Assembly (NCBI GenBank): GCA_051867925.1
Contig: JBJDZI010000062.1
Coordinates: 1-13,392 of the forward strand
DNA: 13,392 nt
From: CAKSQF01 sp051867925
Lineage (GTDB): Bacteria; Bacillota; Clostridia; Oscillospirales; CAG-272
Direction: 5' to 3'
This document shows, piece after piece, positions 5,288-11,952 of the stretch (its first letter is position 1; the number at the start of each line of letters is the position of its first letter). Under the pieces are notes generated by a model. That model was not told where the DNA came from, did no database searches, and worked only from the letters and a program-made list of their open reading frames with translations. Position numbers and translations under genes: made by a program.

Positions 5288-7009
5288 TTATTTGGTCCAT
5301 TGGGACACGCTTGCCTTGAACGCCTCCATGGTAGCGTCACAGCAATGCTTGCATTTGCCGTTGACCAGCAGATAGAGTTTGATCTTGGGTTCGGTGCCGG
5401 AGGGACGGATGACCACAACGTTGCCGCCCTCGGTCATAAAGTACAGTACGTTGGACACGGGCAGTCCGGTGGGGCGTTTTTCGCCGGTCACCAGATCGGT
5501 AACAGTCTCGGTCCGGTAGTCCCGCATCTCGATGACCGCTCTGCCGCCCAGCTCTGCGGGAGGATTGTTGCGGATCTGCTCCATCAGCGCCTGCATCTTG
5601 GCTTGACCGTCCAGACCCTTCATGGTCACGTTGACCGTGCCTTCAGCGAAGTAGCCGAACTTCTCGTACATCGCCATCAGTGCTTCATAGAGGGTCATGC
5701 CCTTCTTCTTATAATACGCCGCCATCTCGGCGATGAGCATGGATGCCACCACCGCGTCTTTGTCCCGGGCGTAAGTGCCCTTCAGATAGCCGTAGGACTC
5801 CTCGAAGCCGAAAAGGTAATGTCCGTCGCCCACGTCGTCGTGGTTCTTGATAACCTCGCCGATGAATTTGAAGCCGGTCAGCACATTGTAGATGTCCACG
5901 CCGTGAGATTTGCAAATCTTGGTCGCCAGTTCGGTGGTGACGATGGTCTTGACGGCGTAAGGACCTTCGGGCATGGTGCCGGTGTTCTCGTAAGCGGTGA
6001 GGATATAGTCCAGCAGGAGCGCGCCCACTTGGTTACCGGTCATACAGACGAACTGTCCCTCGGTGTTCCGCGCCATAATGCCGCAACGGTCCGCGTCGGG
6101 GTCGGTGGCGATGACCAGATCGGAGCCCACCTCTTCCGCCAGTTTCGCGCCCAAAGTCAGCGCCTCGGGGTATTCGGGGTTGGGGGATACCACCGTGGGG
6201 AAATTGCCGTCCAGCACCATCTGTTGCCAGACGGTGTACAGATGCTTGACGCCGCACAGACGAAGCACCTCGGGTACCAGACGGTAGCCCGTACCGTGGA
6301 GAGGGGTATAAACGATCTTCAGCTCATCTGCCACGGCGGGAATCGCGGCGGCATCCACCCGCTGGGCGGTGACGTTGGCGATAAAGGCATCGTCAATTGC
6401 CGCGCCTACGATCACGATTCTGCCGTCAGCCACTGCGGTGTCGAAGTCCACCCGCTTCACGCCGGTGAGCAGATCGGTGGCGCTGATGTAGGAGGACACC
6501 AGATCCGCCTGTTCCAGAGAAAGCTGTGCGCCGTCCTCCCAATAAGCCTTATAACCGTTGTACTCCTTGGGATTGTGGGAAGCGGTAATATTCACGCCGC
6601 CGATGCAGCCCAGTTGACGAATGGCGAAGGACAGCACGGGGGTGGGACGGAGCGCGTCGAAGAAATAGACCTTAATGCCGTTTGCCGCCATCACCTCTGC
6701 GGTGATTCTGGCAAACAGTTCGCTGTTATTGCGGGAATCTCTGCCGATGACCACGCCCCGCTTCGCGGCACCTTCCTGCAGGATCAGATTGGCAAAGCCC
6801 TGGGTCGCGTGAGCGACGGTGTATGGGTTCATGGCGTTGGTACCCGCCATCATGGTGCCGCGCAGACCGCCCGTGCCGAATGCCAGCAAACCGATGAAAC
6901 GGAATTTGATCTCTTCTTCGTTATCCTTGATGGAAAGCAGTTCGGCTTTGGTGGCATCGTCAATAAGATCGGATGCCAGCCAGCTTTCATAAGTTTCTCT
7001 GTAATTCAT
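5288..7009 (-). CDS. Phosphoglucomutase/phosphomannomutase (alpha-D-phosphohexomutase)
   Basis: A 573-aa phosphosugar mutase of the long Firmicutes PgcA/PgmB-like type, interconverting hexose 1- and 6-phosphates (most likely glucose). All four functional loops are visible: the catalytic phosphoserine loop ITASHNP (141-147, Ser144), the Mg-binding loop DPDADR (303-308), the sugar-specificity loop GFEESYG (401-407) and the phosphate-binding loop RPSGTEPKIK (535-544). The N-terminal FGTGGLRG (44-51) is also typical. The ATG follows a GAGGG ribosome site with 7-base spacing. It is the last gene of the htpG cluster, 43 bases after the TSCPD gene. Substrate preference between glucose and mannose phosphates cannot be settled, but the long form and GFEESYG loop favour glucose. 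It would supply UDP-glucose for envelope glycolipids and glycogen. Confidence 0.95.
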   Translation of the reverse strand: MNYRETYESWLASDLIDDATKAELLSIKDNEEEIKFRFIGLLAFGTGGLRGTMMAGTNAMNPYTVAHATQGFANLILQEGAAKRGVVIGRDSRNNSELFARITAEVMAANGIKVYFFDALRPTPVLSFAIRQLGCIGGVNITASHNPKEYNGYKAYWEDGAQLSLEQADLVSSYISATDLLTGVKRVDFDTAVADGRIVIVGAAIDDAFIANVTAQRVDAAAIPAVADELKIVYTPLHGTGYRLVPEVLRLCGVKHLYTVWQQMVLDGNFPTVVSPNPEYPEALTLGAKLAEEVGSDLVIATDPDADRCGIMARNTEGQFVCMTGNQVGALLLDYILTAYENTGTMPEGPYAVKTIVTTELATKICKSHGVDIYNVLTGFKFIGEVIKNHDDVGDGHYLFGFEESYGYLKGTYARDKDAVVASMLIAEMAAYYKKKGMTLYEALMAMYEKFGYFAEGTVNVTMKGLDGQAKMQALMEQIRNNPPAELGGRAVIEMRDYRTETVTDLVTGEKRPTGLPVSNVLYFMTEGGNVVVIRPSGTEPKIKLYLLVNGKCKHCCDATMEAFKASVSQWTK

Positions 7010-7052
7010 AAATATACCCTCTCTGATGAAATGAAATTTGATTTGGGGAGAA

Positions 7053-7301
7053 TTATTCAGTCGCCTCTTTCAGTGCTTTGGCAAGCTGATCGGGGCAGGA
7101 TGTGCCTCTGCCGCGGCAGTCGATTCCCGAAAGTTTGGAGATTGCGTCCTCCACCTTCATGCCGGTCACCAAAGCCGCAACGCCTTGGGTGTTGCCATGG
7201 CAACCGCCTACGAATGCGCAGGAGGTAATGATGCCCCCCTCCACCTCGATATGGATCTCGCGGGAGCATACGCCGCTGGTTTTGTAATGGATCTGTTTCA
7301 T
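7053..7301 (-). CDS. Standalone TSCPD domain protein (TIGR03905-like)
   Basis: An 82-aa protein consisting only of a TSCPD domain, named for the motif visible at residues 67-73 (TSCPDQL). Other conserved features are the N-terminal KTSGVCSREI, the central CAFVGGCHGNTQG (28-40) and Cys12, 28, 34, 62 and 69, which could bind a metal. TSCPD domains are also found at the C-terminus of some adenosylcobalamin-dependent ribonucleotide reductases; the standalone TIGR03905-type protein has no firm biochemical role that I know of. A ribosome site (GGAAAGGA) lies 6 bases before the ATG. It is 37 bases after the P-protein-like gene and 43 before the mutase gene, so it is probably co-transcribed. Confidence 0.9.
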   Translation of the reverse strand: MKQIHYKTSGVCSREIHIEVEGGIITSCAFVGGCHGNTQGVAALVTGMKVEDAISKLSGIDCRGRGTSCPDQLAKALKEATE

Positions 7302-7313
7302 TGGATATCCTTT

Positions 7314-7333
7314 CCGGCAGATACTCTGCCCGG
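7314..7333 (-). other. Intercistronic hairpin before TSCPD gene
   Basis: GGCAGA (7316-7321) and TCTGCC (7325-7330) pair across a TAC loop. The stem extends by CC/GG (7314-7315 with 7332-7333) past one bulged C. It lies between the stop at 7339 and the ribosome site of the TSCPD gene, with no U-tract. It could mark processing of the operon mRNA or tune its translation. Confidence 0.4.
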
Positions 7334-7338
7334 TGATT

Positions 7339-8217
7339 TTAATACAATAGTTCTTTTTCTGCCTCCATGGGCAGGATCAGTTCGCGGTATACGCCGGTCA
7401 CGGTAGAGCGGGACCAGCCCAGCTCCAGATAACAGGCAAGCGCCGCCGCATCGGCGTTTTCCACCCGCAGAGTGAGTTGATAGGTTTCCCGCTGGGCTCC
7501 GGGCAGGGTGCGGCATTCCTCGGGAATCGCTCCCAGCGCCTCACAGGCGAATAAGAGTTCCCAAAGTTGTTCTTCTCCGGGGACGACCCGCAGTTTCCAC
7601 CGATCAGCCCCCTCCAGTCGGCAGGGGGATGCCGCCAGAAGTGCGAAGCGGATGTATTCCTCCTCCGAAAGTTCCAGATGACAGACCAGCACGGTAAAGA
7701 GATCAAAGCGGTCAATGAGTTGAACGAATCGGTTCATCACGCCGTCTCTGGCACTTTCCACGGGAAGCACGCAGAAATCGTATCGTCCCTCTGCAACGCC
7801 CTCGCAGGCGTCGGTATAATCCTCCGCATCCGCCGCTTCGCCGTCTTTCAGCAGATCGGTGACACAGCGCAGAACCCGTGCTGCATAGGGATTCTGAAAA
7901 TAGGCGATGACGGGACGGGGCGAGTCGTAGAGCGGAGTGCCTGCCGTGCCGCCGCCGTCAGACAGGGCGCGGCACAGTTCCAGTCTGGTCAGCAAAGAGG
8001 TAGCGCGGGTCAGCGGCTCACCTGTGGGGGTCGCCTTCTGTCGCTCCTGAAATTCGCCGTACAGGGAGGTAAGGGTCTGCTCCTCCTCCTCGCCCTCCAT
8101 CCGTCGGCGCAGACAGTCTGCCAGATCGGCAAGATGGGAGCGGCGAAGGGTCAGACTGTCCGAGAGCAAGCGGTCGGCATCGGCAAGATTTTCGACAATC
8201 ACACTCAGCTCATCCAT
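7339..8217 (-). CDS. Degenerate P-protein: chorismate mutase/prephenate dehydratase/ACT-like
   Basis: A 292-aa protein whose layout mirrors the bifunctional P-protein PheA. Residues 1-88 are three helices in the AroQ chorismate mutase pattern (Asp/Leu heptads, R25/R26, a final helix ending LELCRALSD). Residues 102-191 resemble the first lobe of prephenate dehydratase: AYFQNPYAARV, then GRYDFCVLPVESARDGV (about 144-160) in place of the usual D-x-G-V-x-P-x-E-N-S-x-x-G. Residues 206-281 fit an ACT fold (ECRTLPG, YQLTLRVE, VTGVYREL). The usual second lobe (SHPQAL...STA) seems missing, and the catalytic TRF appears as IRF at 189-191, so activity is doubtful. It starts 3 bases after the htpG stop, suggesting coupled translation. 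It may be an ACT-type sensor or regulator. Family assignment by eye, moderate certainty. Confidence 0.6.
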   Translation of the reverse strand: MDELSVIVENLADADRLLSDSLTLRRSHLADLADCLRRRMEGEEEEQTLTSLYGEFQERQKATPTGEPLTRATSLLTRLELCRALSDGGGTAGTPLYDSPRPVIAYFQNPYAARVLRCVTDLLKDGEAADAEDYTDACEGVAEGRYDFCVLPVESARDGVMNRFVQLIDRFDLFTVLVCHLELSEEEYIRFALLAASPCRLEGADRWKLRVVPGEEQLWELLFACEALGAIPEECRTLPGAQRETYQLTLRVENADAAALACYLELGWSRSTVTGVYRELILPMEAEKELLY

Positions 8218-8220
8218 GGT

Positions 8221-10083
8221 TTACAGATGCTCCAGATTGCCTGCCAGAGTCTGATAACTCTGTCTGAGGAATGCCTTCAGTTCCTCTGCGGTCAGCTGTC
8301 TTTGCGCCAGCAGGGAGAGCGACCAGATCTGGGCGGCGGCATTCTCCCGGGCGGTCTCGTCAGAGACCTCCGCCAGCTTGCGGATGAGAGGTGAACCGGA
8401 GTTCAGCACCAGCGTTGCCTCGGTCATGGCGGGCATTCCCAAAGACTCCCCGCGGCTGTAATAGCGCATCATATCCTCGTAGCGTCTCGATTGCTCGGAC
8501 AGATTCAGGAGCGCGGGAACAGTTTCGTCCGCCAAGGATTGGAAGGACACCTTCAGCTGATCGTTGCCGCTGACCTTCTTGAAGAGAGCCTCCAGATCGG
8601 CGTTTTCCATCGCCTCGCCGTCTCCCTTGAGGGCGTCGGCAACGTCTGCGTCGATGCGAAAGAACTTGCAATGCTTGCTGTCCTCGATCAGTCCCATATA
8701 CTGCATTTCCAGCGGACCGTTCAAGAGACAAACCTTGATCCCTCTCTCCTCAAAGAGCGAGATATACTGGGCTTGGGAGACCTTGTCGGTGGCGTAATAG
8801 AGCTTGCCCTCGTGGGTTTCCTTGGCATCTTCCAACGCCTCGTCCACAGTCTGATATTTGCCCTCCTCGGTCAGCGGGAGCAGAAGGGAGGGGGCAACAC
8901 GATCGTAAAATTTGCGATCCCGCAGACAGCCGTATTCCACAAAGAGCTTGATGTCGTTCCAGAATCCCTCATACTTCTCGCGCTCGGTGTTGAAGAGCGA
9001 GTTCAGCTTGTCAGCCACCTTCTTGACGATGTGGGCAGAGATCTTGGAGACGTAGCCGCTGTTCTGGAGATAGGAGCGGGAGACGTTCAACGGCAGTTCG
9101 GGGCAATCCAGCACGCCGCGGAGCATCAGCAGATATTCGGGAATGACCTCCTTGATGTTGTCTGCCACGAAAACCTGATTGTAGTAGAGCTTGACCTGCC
9201 CTTCCATGTTGTCATATTCGCTCCGCAGGGGCGGGAAATAGAGGATGCCCTTGAAATTCAGCGGATAATCGGCGTTGAGATGAATCCAGAAGAGGGGTTC
9301 GCGGTAGTCGCCGAAGACCTGACGGTAGAAGGCTTTGTACTCCTCGTCAGTGCATTCGGAGGCAGGGCGCATCCACAGCGGCTGGGTGTCGTTGATGGGT
9401 TCGGGAGGAATGGGATTTCCCTCCCCGTCCTTCTTGGGTTCACTGCCGTCCTCGAAGAAGATGGCAACCGGCATGAAGGCGCAATATTTGTCCAGCACCG
9501 CGCGGACGTTGGAAGACTCCAGATATTCCTTTCCTTCCTCGGAAAGGTGCATCACCACGGAAGTGCCGCGGGCGCGGTCTTCCGCACCCTCCAGCGTGTA
9601 GGAACCTGCCTCATCGCAGGTAAAATGGACGGCGGGTGCATCGGTGAAAGACTTGGACCAAACCTCTACGGTATCTGCCACCATAAATGCAGAGTAGAAG
9701 CCCAGACCGAAGTGACCGATAATGCCGCTCTTGTCGTCGCCCTTTTCGTATTTCTCGATAAATTCCATCGCGCCCGAAAGAGCGATATTGCAGATGTACT
9801 TTTCCAGTTCCTCTGCCGACATACCGATACCGTTATCGGTGACGGTCAGCGTTTTCTCGTCCTTGTCCAGCGAGACGGTAATGCGGTACGCCTCATCGTC
9901 CTCCTCAAACTGACCGAGGGAAGCAAGGCGTCTCAGCTTCGTCACCGCATCGCAGGCGTTGGAGACGATCTCTCGCAGGAAAATCTCCTTTTCGGAGTAG
10001 AGCCATTTTTTAATGACGGGGAAAATATGCTCGGTTTCTACCGAGATCCCGCCGGTTTTGGGGGTAAACTTGTCTTGCATCAT
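8221..10083 (-). CDS. htpG: Molecular chaperone HtpG (Hsp90)
   Basis: Cytosolic ATP-dependent Hsp90 chaperone, 620 aa from the start chosen here. The N-terminal GHKL ATPase is clear: EIFLREIVSNACDA (33-46, with the Mg-binding Asn), DNGIGM (83-88) and GHFGLGFYSAF (123-133). The middle and C-terminal domains follow at full length. The opening ISVETEHIF is like that of the Bacteroidetes/Clostridia HtpG branch. The frame extends upstream to a GTG at 10164, but that codon sits at the predicted transcript start of the promoter at 10170-10198 and has no ribosome site. The ATG at 10083 (or the adjacent one at 10080) has GGAAAGG 8 (or 11) bases upstream and begins the protein at the usual place. It leads a four-gene cluster. 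No CIRCE repressor site was seen. Confidence 0.96.
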   Translation of the reverse strand: MMQDKFTPKTGGISVETEHIFPVIKKWLYSEKEIFLREIVSNACDAVTKLRRLASLGQFEEDDEAYRITVSLDKDEKTLTVTDNGIGMSAEELEKYICNIALSGAMEFIEKYEKGDDKSGIIGHFGLGFYSAFMVADTVEVWSKSFTDAPAVHFTCDEAGSYTLEGAEDRARGTSVVMHLSEEGKEYLESSNVRAVLDKYCAFMPVAIFFEDGSEPKKDGEGNPIPPEPINDTQPLWMRPASECTDEEYKAFYRQVFGDYREPLFWIHLNADYPLNFKGILYFPPLRSEYDNMEGQVKLYYNQVFVADNIKEVIPEYLLMLRGVLDCPELPLNVSRSYLQNSGYVSKISAHIVKKVADKLNSLFNTEREKYEGFWNDIKLFVEYGCLRDRKFYDRVAPSLLLPLTEEGKYQTVDEALEDAKETHEGKLYYATDKVSQAQYISLFEERGIKVCLLNGPLEMQYMGLIEDSKHCKFFRIDADVADALKGDGEAMENADLEALFKKVSGNDQLKVSFQSLADETVPALLNLSEQSRRYEDMMRYYSRGESLGMPAMTEATLVLNSGSPLIRKLAEVSDETARENAAAQIWSLSLLAQRQLTAEELKAFLRQSYQTLAGNLEHL

Positions 10084-10169
10084 TTCAATAACCTTTCCGA
10101 CGACAAAATTCCATTCCGGGGATGTCAAAACTTTACCGTCGTCTGTATGGATAAAATTATCCACTCTTC

Positions 10170-10198
10170 ATTGTAACCCATTTTCTTCTGTTTGTCAA
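10170..10198 (-). promoter_or_regulatory. Sigma-A promoter of htpG operon
   Basis: On the minus strand TTGACA (10198-10193) and TACAAT (10175-10170) are 17 bases apart. Transcription would start near 10163, giving a leader of about 80 bases to the ATG at 10083. The near-perfect match suggests vegetative expression rather than a dedicated heat-shock factor. Confidence 0.8.
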
Positions 10199-10254
10199 TC
10201 ACCTTGCGAAAGATTTACAAGAAAAACAGTGTATTTTTCATCCCATCGTAGATT

Positions 10255-10283
10255 CGGACGGTTTCTCTTTTCCTGCATATACT
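10255..10283 (+). promoter_or_regulatory. Possible weak promoter for mazF
   Basis: TATACT at 10278-10283 is a fair -10 box; the sequence 17 bases upstream (CGGACG, 10255-10260) is a poor -35. A transcript from here would have a leader of about 120 bases containing the micro-ORF at 10351. No better candidate was found in this divergent gap. Confidence 0.25.
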
Positions 10284-10350
10284 GAAAGCAAATGAACTTT
10301 TTGTAAATTCCCCCCGAGATGTTTAAGCCTCCCCTCCCTATGGGAAGACT

Positions 10351-10413
10351 ATGGACAGAAGGCATTTGCCCGAAAATCAACGAACGTTCCCCCGAAAGGA
10401 TGAAGCATCATGA
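10351..10413 (+). CDS. Possible 20-aa leader peptide overlapping mazF
   Basis: ATG at 10351 opens a 20-codon frame (MDRRHLPENQRTFPRKDEAS) that ends at TGA 10411-10413, overlapping the mazF ATG in an ATGA junction. A GGAAG sequence lies 4 bases before its ATG. It occupies the place where a MazE-type antitoxin gene would normally end but is far too short to be one. It could be a translational coupling leader, an antitoxin remnant or chance; the peptide matches nothing I know. Confidence 0.25.
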   Translation: MDRRHLPENQRTFPRKDEAS

Positions 10414-10967
10414 CCGTCAAACGCGGCGATATTTATTACGCAGACCTCTCCCCCGTGGTAGGCTCTGAGCAAGGCGGACTCCGGCCCGTACTCATCATCC
10501 AGAATGACGTCGGCAACCGTTACTCTCCCACGGTGATTGCCGCCGCCATCACCAGCAGGCTGACCAAGTCCCGCCTGCCCACTCACATCGACGTAGCCCG
10601 TGCCGCCACCGTAGACGGCGAGTCGCTGGGACTGGCGCGGGATTCGGTGATCCTGCTGGAACAGATCAGGACTCTTGACAAGCGGCGGCTCAGAGAGAAA
10701 ATGGGACATCTGGACGAGCGGCTGATGCAGCAGGTCAACGACGCCATCGTAGTCTCCTTCGGACTGATGACGCCAAGCGTCTCTCCTGCCGTTCCTGCCG
10801 CTCCCGCCCAGCCTGCCGTCCACTCGCCGGTACACCCCTCCGTTGCGGATGCGCCAATCCATCCCGCCGCACCCGCCGTCCCCGCCGTTGCGGATGCGCC
10901 CGACGCCCCCAAGATCGCCGTGGCGGCAGAATTGCGCCCGCCCGAAGACCCCAAAACCTTCGGCTGA
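10410..10967 (+). CDS. mazF: MazF/EndoA-type mRNA endoribonuclease with Ala/Pro-rich tail
   Basis: A 185-aa protein. Residues 1-118 are a near-canonical Bacillus EndoA (NdoA) MazF toxin: KRGDIYYADLSPVVGSEQGG, then RPVLIIQND and ITSRLTKSRLPTH, with the catalytic pair Arg25 and Thr48 in place, and DSVILLEQIRTLDKRRL. Such toxins cut single-stranded mRNA at short motifs and stop translation. Residues 119-185 form a low-complexity Ala/Pro/Val tail absent from ordinary MazF (about 116 aa), holding a 15-residue duplication that begins VADAP. AAAGGA lies 9-10 bases before the ATG. No antitoxin gene precedes or follows it: upstream is the divergent htpG promoter, downstream a minisatellite and a regulator. 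An unlinked antitoxin is possible. Confidence 0.9.
   Translation: MTVKRGDIYYADLSPVVGSEQGGLRPVLIIQNDVGNRYSPTVIAAAITSRLTKSRLPTHIDVARAATVDGESLGLARDSVILLEQIRTLDKRRLREKMGHLDERLMQQVNDAIVVSFGLMTPSVSPAVPAAPAQPAVHSPVHPSVADAPIHPAAPAVPAVADAPDAPKIAVAAELRPPEDPKTFG
10840..10900 (+). repeat. 45-bp-spaced direct repeat within mazF tail
   Basis: CCGTTGCGGATGCGCC occurs at 10840-10855 and 10885-10900, exactly 45 bases (15 codons) apart and in frame. It indicates that the Ala/Pro tail grew by tandem duplication. Confidence 0.7.
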
Positions 10968-10972
10968 GTTTT

Positions 10973-11070
10973 TTGGAAAACGCGGTTTGCCTGCATCGTG
11001 GGAGCCGTTGGAAAAACACAGTCTGTCTGCATTGCGGGAACCGTTAGGAAAACGCGGTCTGCCTTTTTGG
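10973..11070. repeat. Minisatellite of about 36 bp, 2.7 units
   Basis: Three tandem units begin at 10973, 11008 and 11044. Units 1 and 2 are 35 and 36 bases and share TTGGAAAA, then C-x-C-x-G-T-x-T-G, then CTGCAT and CCG at the end. Unit 3 is cut short after about 27 bases. It begins 5 bases after the mazF stop. Unit 1 and 3 resemble each other more in the CGCGGT segment than either resembles unit 2. No open coding context is likely, though a 12-residue repeat would result in some frames. Confidence 0.7.
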
Positions 11071-11089
11071 GTAAATCGTCGATTTCCTA

Positions 11090-11118
11090 TTGCTTTTTGG
11101 TCAAAAATGCGGTACAAT
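11090..11118 (+). promoter_or_regulatory. Promoter of regulator - dihydroorotase-like operon
   Basis: TTGCTT (11090-11095) and TACAAT (11113-11118) are 17 bases apart. The transcript would start near 11125, about 39 bases before the GTG at 11164. The -10 is good and the -35 moderate. It lies just after the minisatellite. Confidence 0.55.
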
Positions 11119-11163
11119 AAGGTATGCTTATACACTCTATGAGAAAAGGAGAGGATTTATACC

Positions 11164-11952
11164 GTGTTGATCGTCAGTACCGATACGATTTTTGCCGAGG
11201 CTTTGCAGATCACCCTGCGACTGGCGGGTCTGAACGCCGCCGTGGTCGCCGCGCTCCCCGATACCGGCGACGAGTTTCTGGTGATCGATCTGGATGCCTT
11301 CCCCTGCACCGCCTGCCGGAGCGAGCGGACGGTGACCTTCTCCCGCCGCGCCGATCAGGGCGCGGACTTCGTCCGTCCCTGTCTCTTGCGGGAGATGGCC
11401 GGGACAGTCCTCGCCCGGATCGGTGCGCTCCGACCCGCGACGGGCGACACGCTCCCCTTCGTACCGGGCGATTCTGCCGCACCTGCTTCGGGATTCGCCG
11501 CACTCCTCTCCTCTGCGGAATTTGCCGCGCCCCCCTCCTCTGCCGCGCCCGACACGGAGACTGCCCACTCCGCCGTCGCTTCGGAGTCTGCAACTGCCGC
11601 AGGCTTTGCCACAAAGACCGTTTCGGGGATTGCCGCCGATCCTGCGGGATTGGCCGCCGGCGGTAAAACCGCCTCACGAGTCCCCTTCCTGCGCCTGCTC
11701 CCCGACGGCGTCCTGCTCCAAGGCAAGAGTGTCCCCCTCAGCCCCGCGGAGCGCGCTCTGCTGGCGCTTTTACTGGAGACCCCCGGCGAGTGCGTTCCCA
11801 CCGAGGTCATCGACCGGCTGTGGGAAGAAAAGGGCGGCAACACCACCGCCGTATACATCCGCTATTTGCGCCGTAAACTGGACGAGCCCACCGGGCTTCG
11901 TCTGATCCGAACCGTCCGAGGAAGGGGGTATTGCCTGTGCCTGCCCGCATAA
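11164..11952 (+). CDS. Atypical OmpR/PhoB-type regulator with shortened receiver
   Basis: A 262-aa protein. Residues 180-260 are a clear OmpR/PhoB winged helix: LSPAERALLALLLETPGE, EVIDRLW, then VYIRYLRRKLDE and IRTVRGRGYCL. Residues 1-90 look like a reduced response-regulator receiver: VSTDTIFAEAL replaces the acidic pocket, FLVIDLDAFP keeps an Asp (D42) where the phosphoacceptor would be, and GADFVRPCLLREM matches the end of the fold with Arg for the conserved Lys. About one beta-alpha unit seems missing, so ordinary phosphorylation is doubtful. Residues 95-170 are an Ala/Ser/Thr-rich linker, much longer than normal. The GTG start follows GGAGAGG by 9 bases. No histidine kinase is nearby. 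It overlaps the next gene, implying a shared operon. Confidence 0.82.
   Translation: MLIVSTDTIFAEALQITLRLAGLNAAVVAALPDTGDEFLVIDLDAFPCTACRSERTVTFSRRADQGADFVRPCLLREMAGTVLARIGALRPATGDTLPFVPGDSAAPASGFAALLSSAEFAAPPSSAAPDTETAHSAVASESATAAGFATKTVSGIAADPAGLAAGGKTASRVPFLRLLPDGVLLQGKSVPLSPAERALLALLLETPGECVPTEVIDRLWEEKGGNTTAVYIRYLRRKLDEPTGLRLIRTVRGRGYCLCLPA

Noticed and set aside
5300..7228. Long open frame on the plus strand opposite the phosphosugar mutase and TSCPD genes
   Set aside because: It is antisense to well-supported genes, is rich in His/Gly/Val typical of shadow frames in GC-rich DNA, and shows no domain.
8491..10176. Long plus-strand frame opposite htpG
   Set aside because: Shadow of a certain Hsp90 gene, with no ribosome site or recognisable motif.
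10083..10250. CIRCE heat-shock operator upstream of htpG
   Set aside because: No TTAGCACTC-type inverted repeat is present between the start codon and 10250.
10951..10976. Terminator after mazF from CCAAAAC and GTTTTTTGG
   Set aside because: The complementary stretch is AT-rich with little GC stem, and partly inside the coding region; too weak to call.
10377..11135. 252-codon minus-strand frame across mazF and the minisatellite
   Set aside because: Antisense to a clear MazF; its Gly/Arg-rich repeats reflect the Ala/Pro tail and the minisatellite.
11931..11939. TTG start for the dihydroorotase-like protein
   Set aside because: TTG 11931 is only about 2 bases from the AGGGGG site; GTG 11937 has proper spacing.
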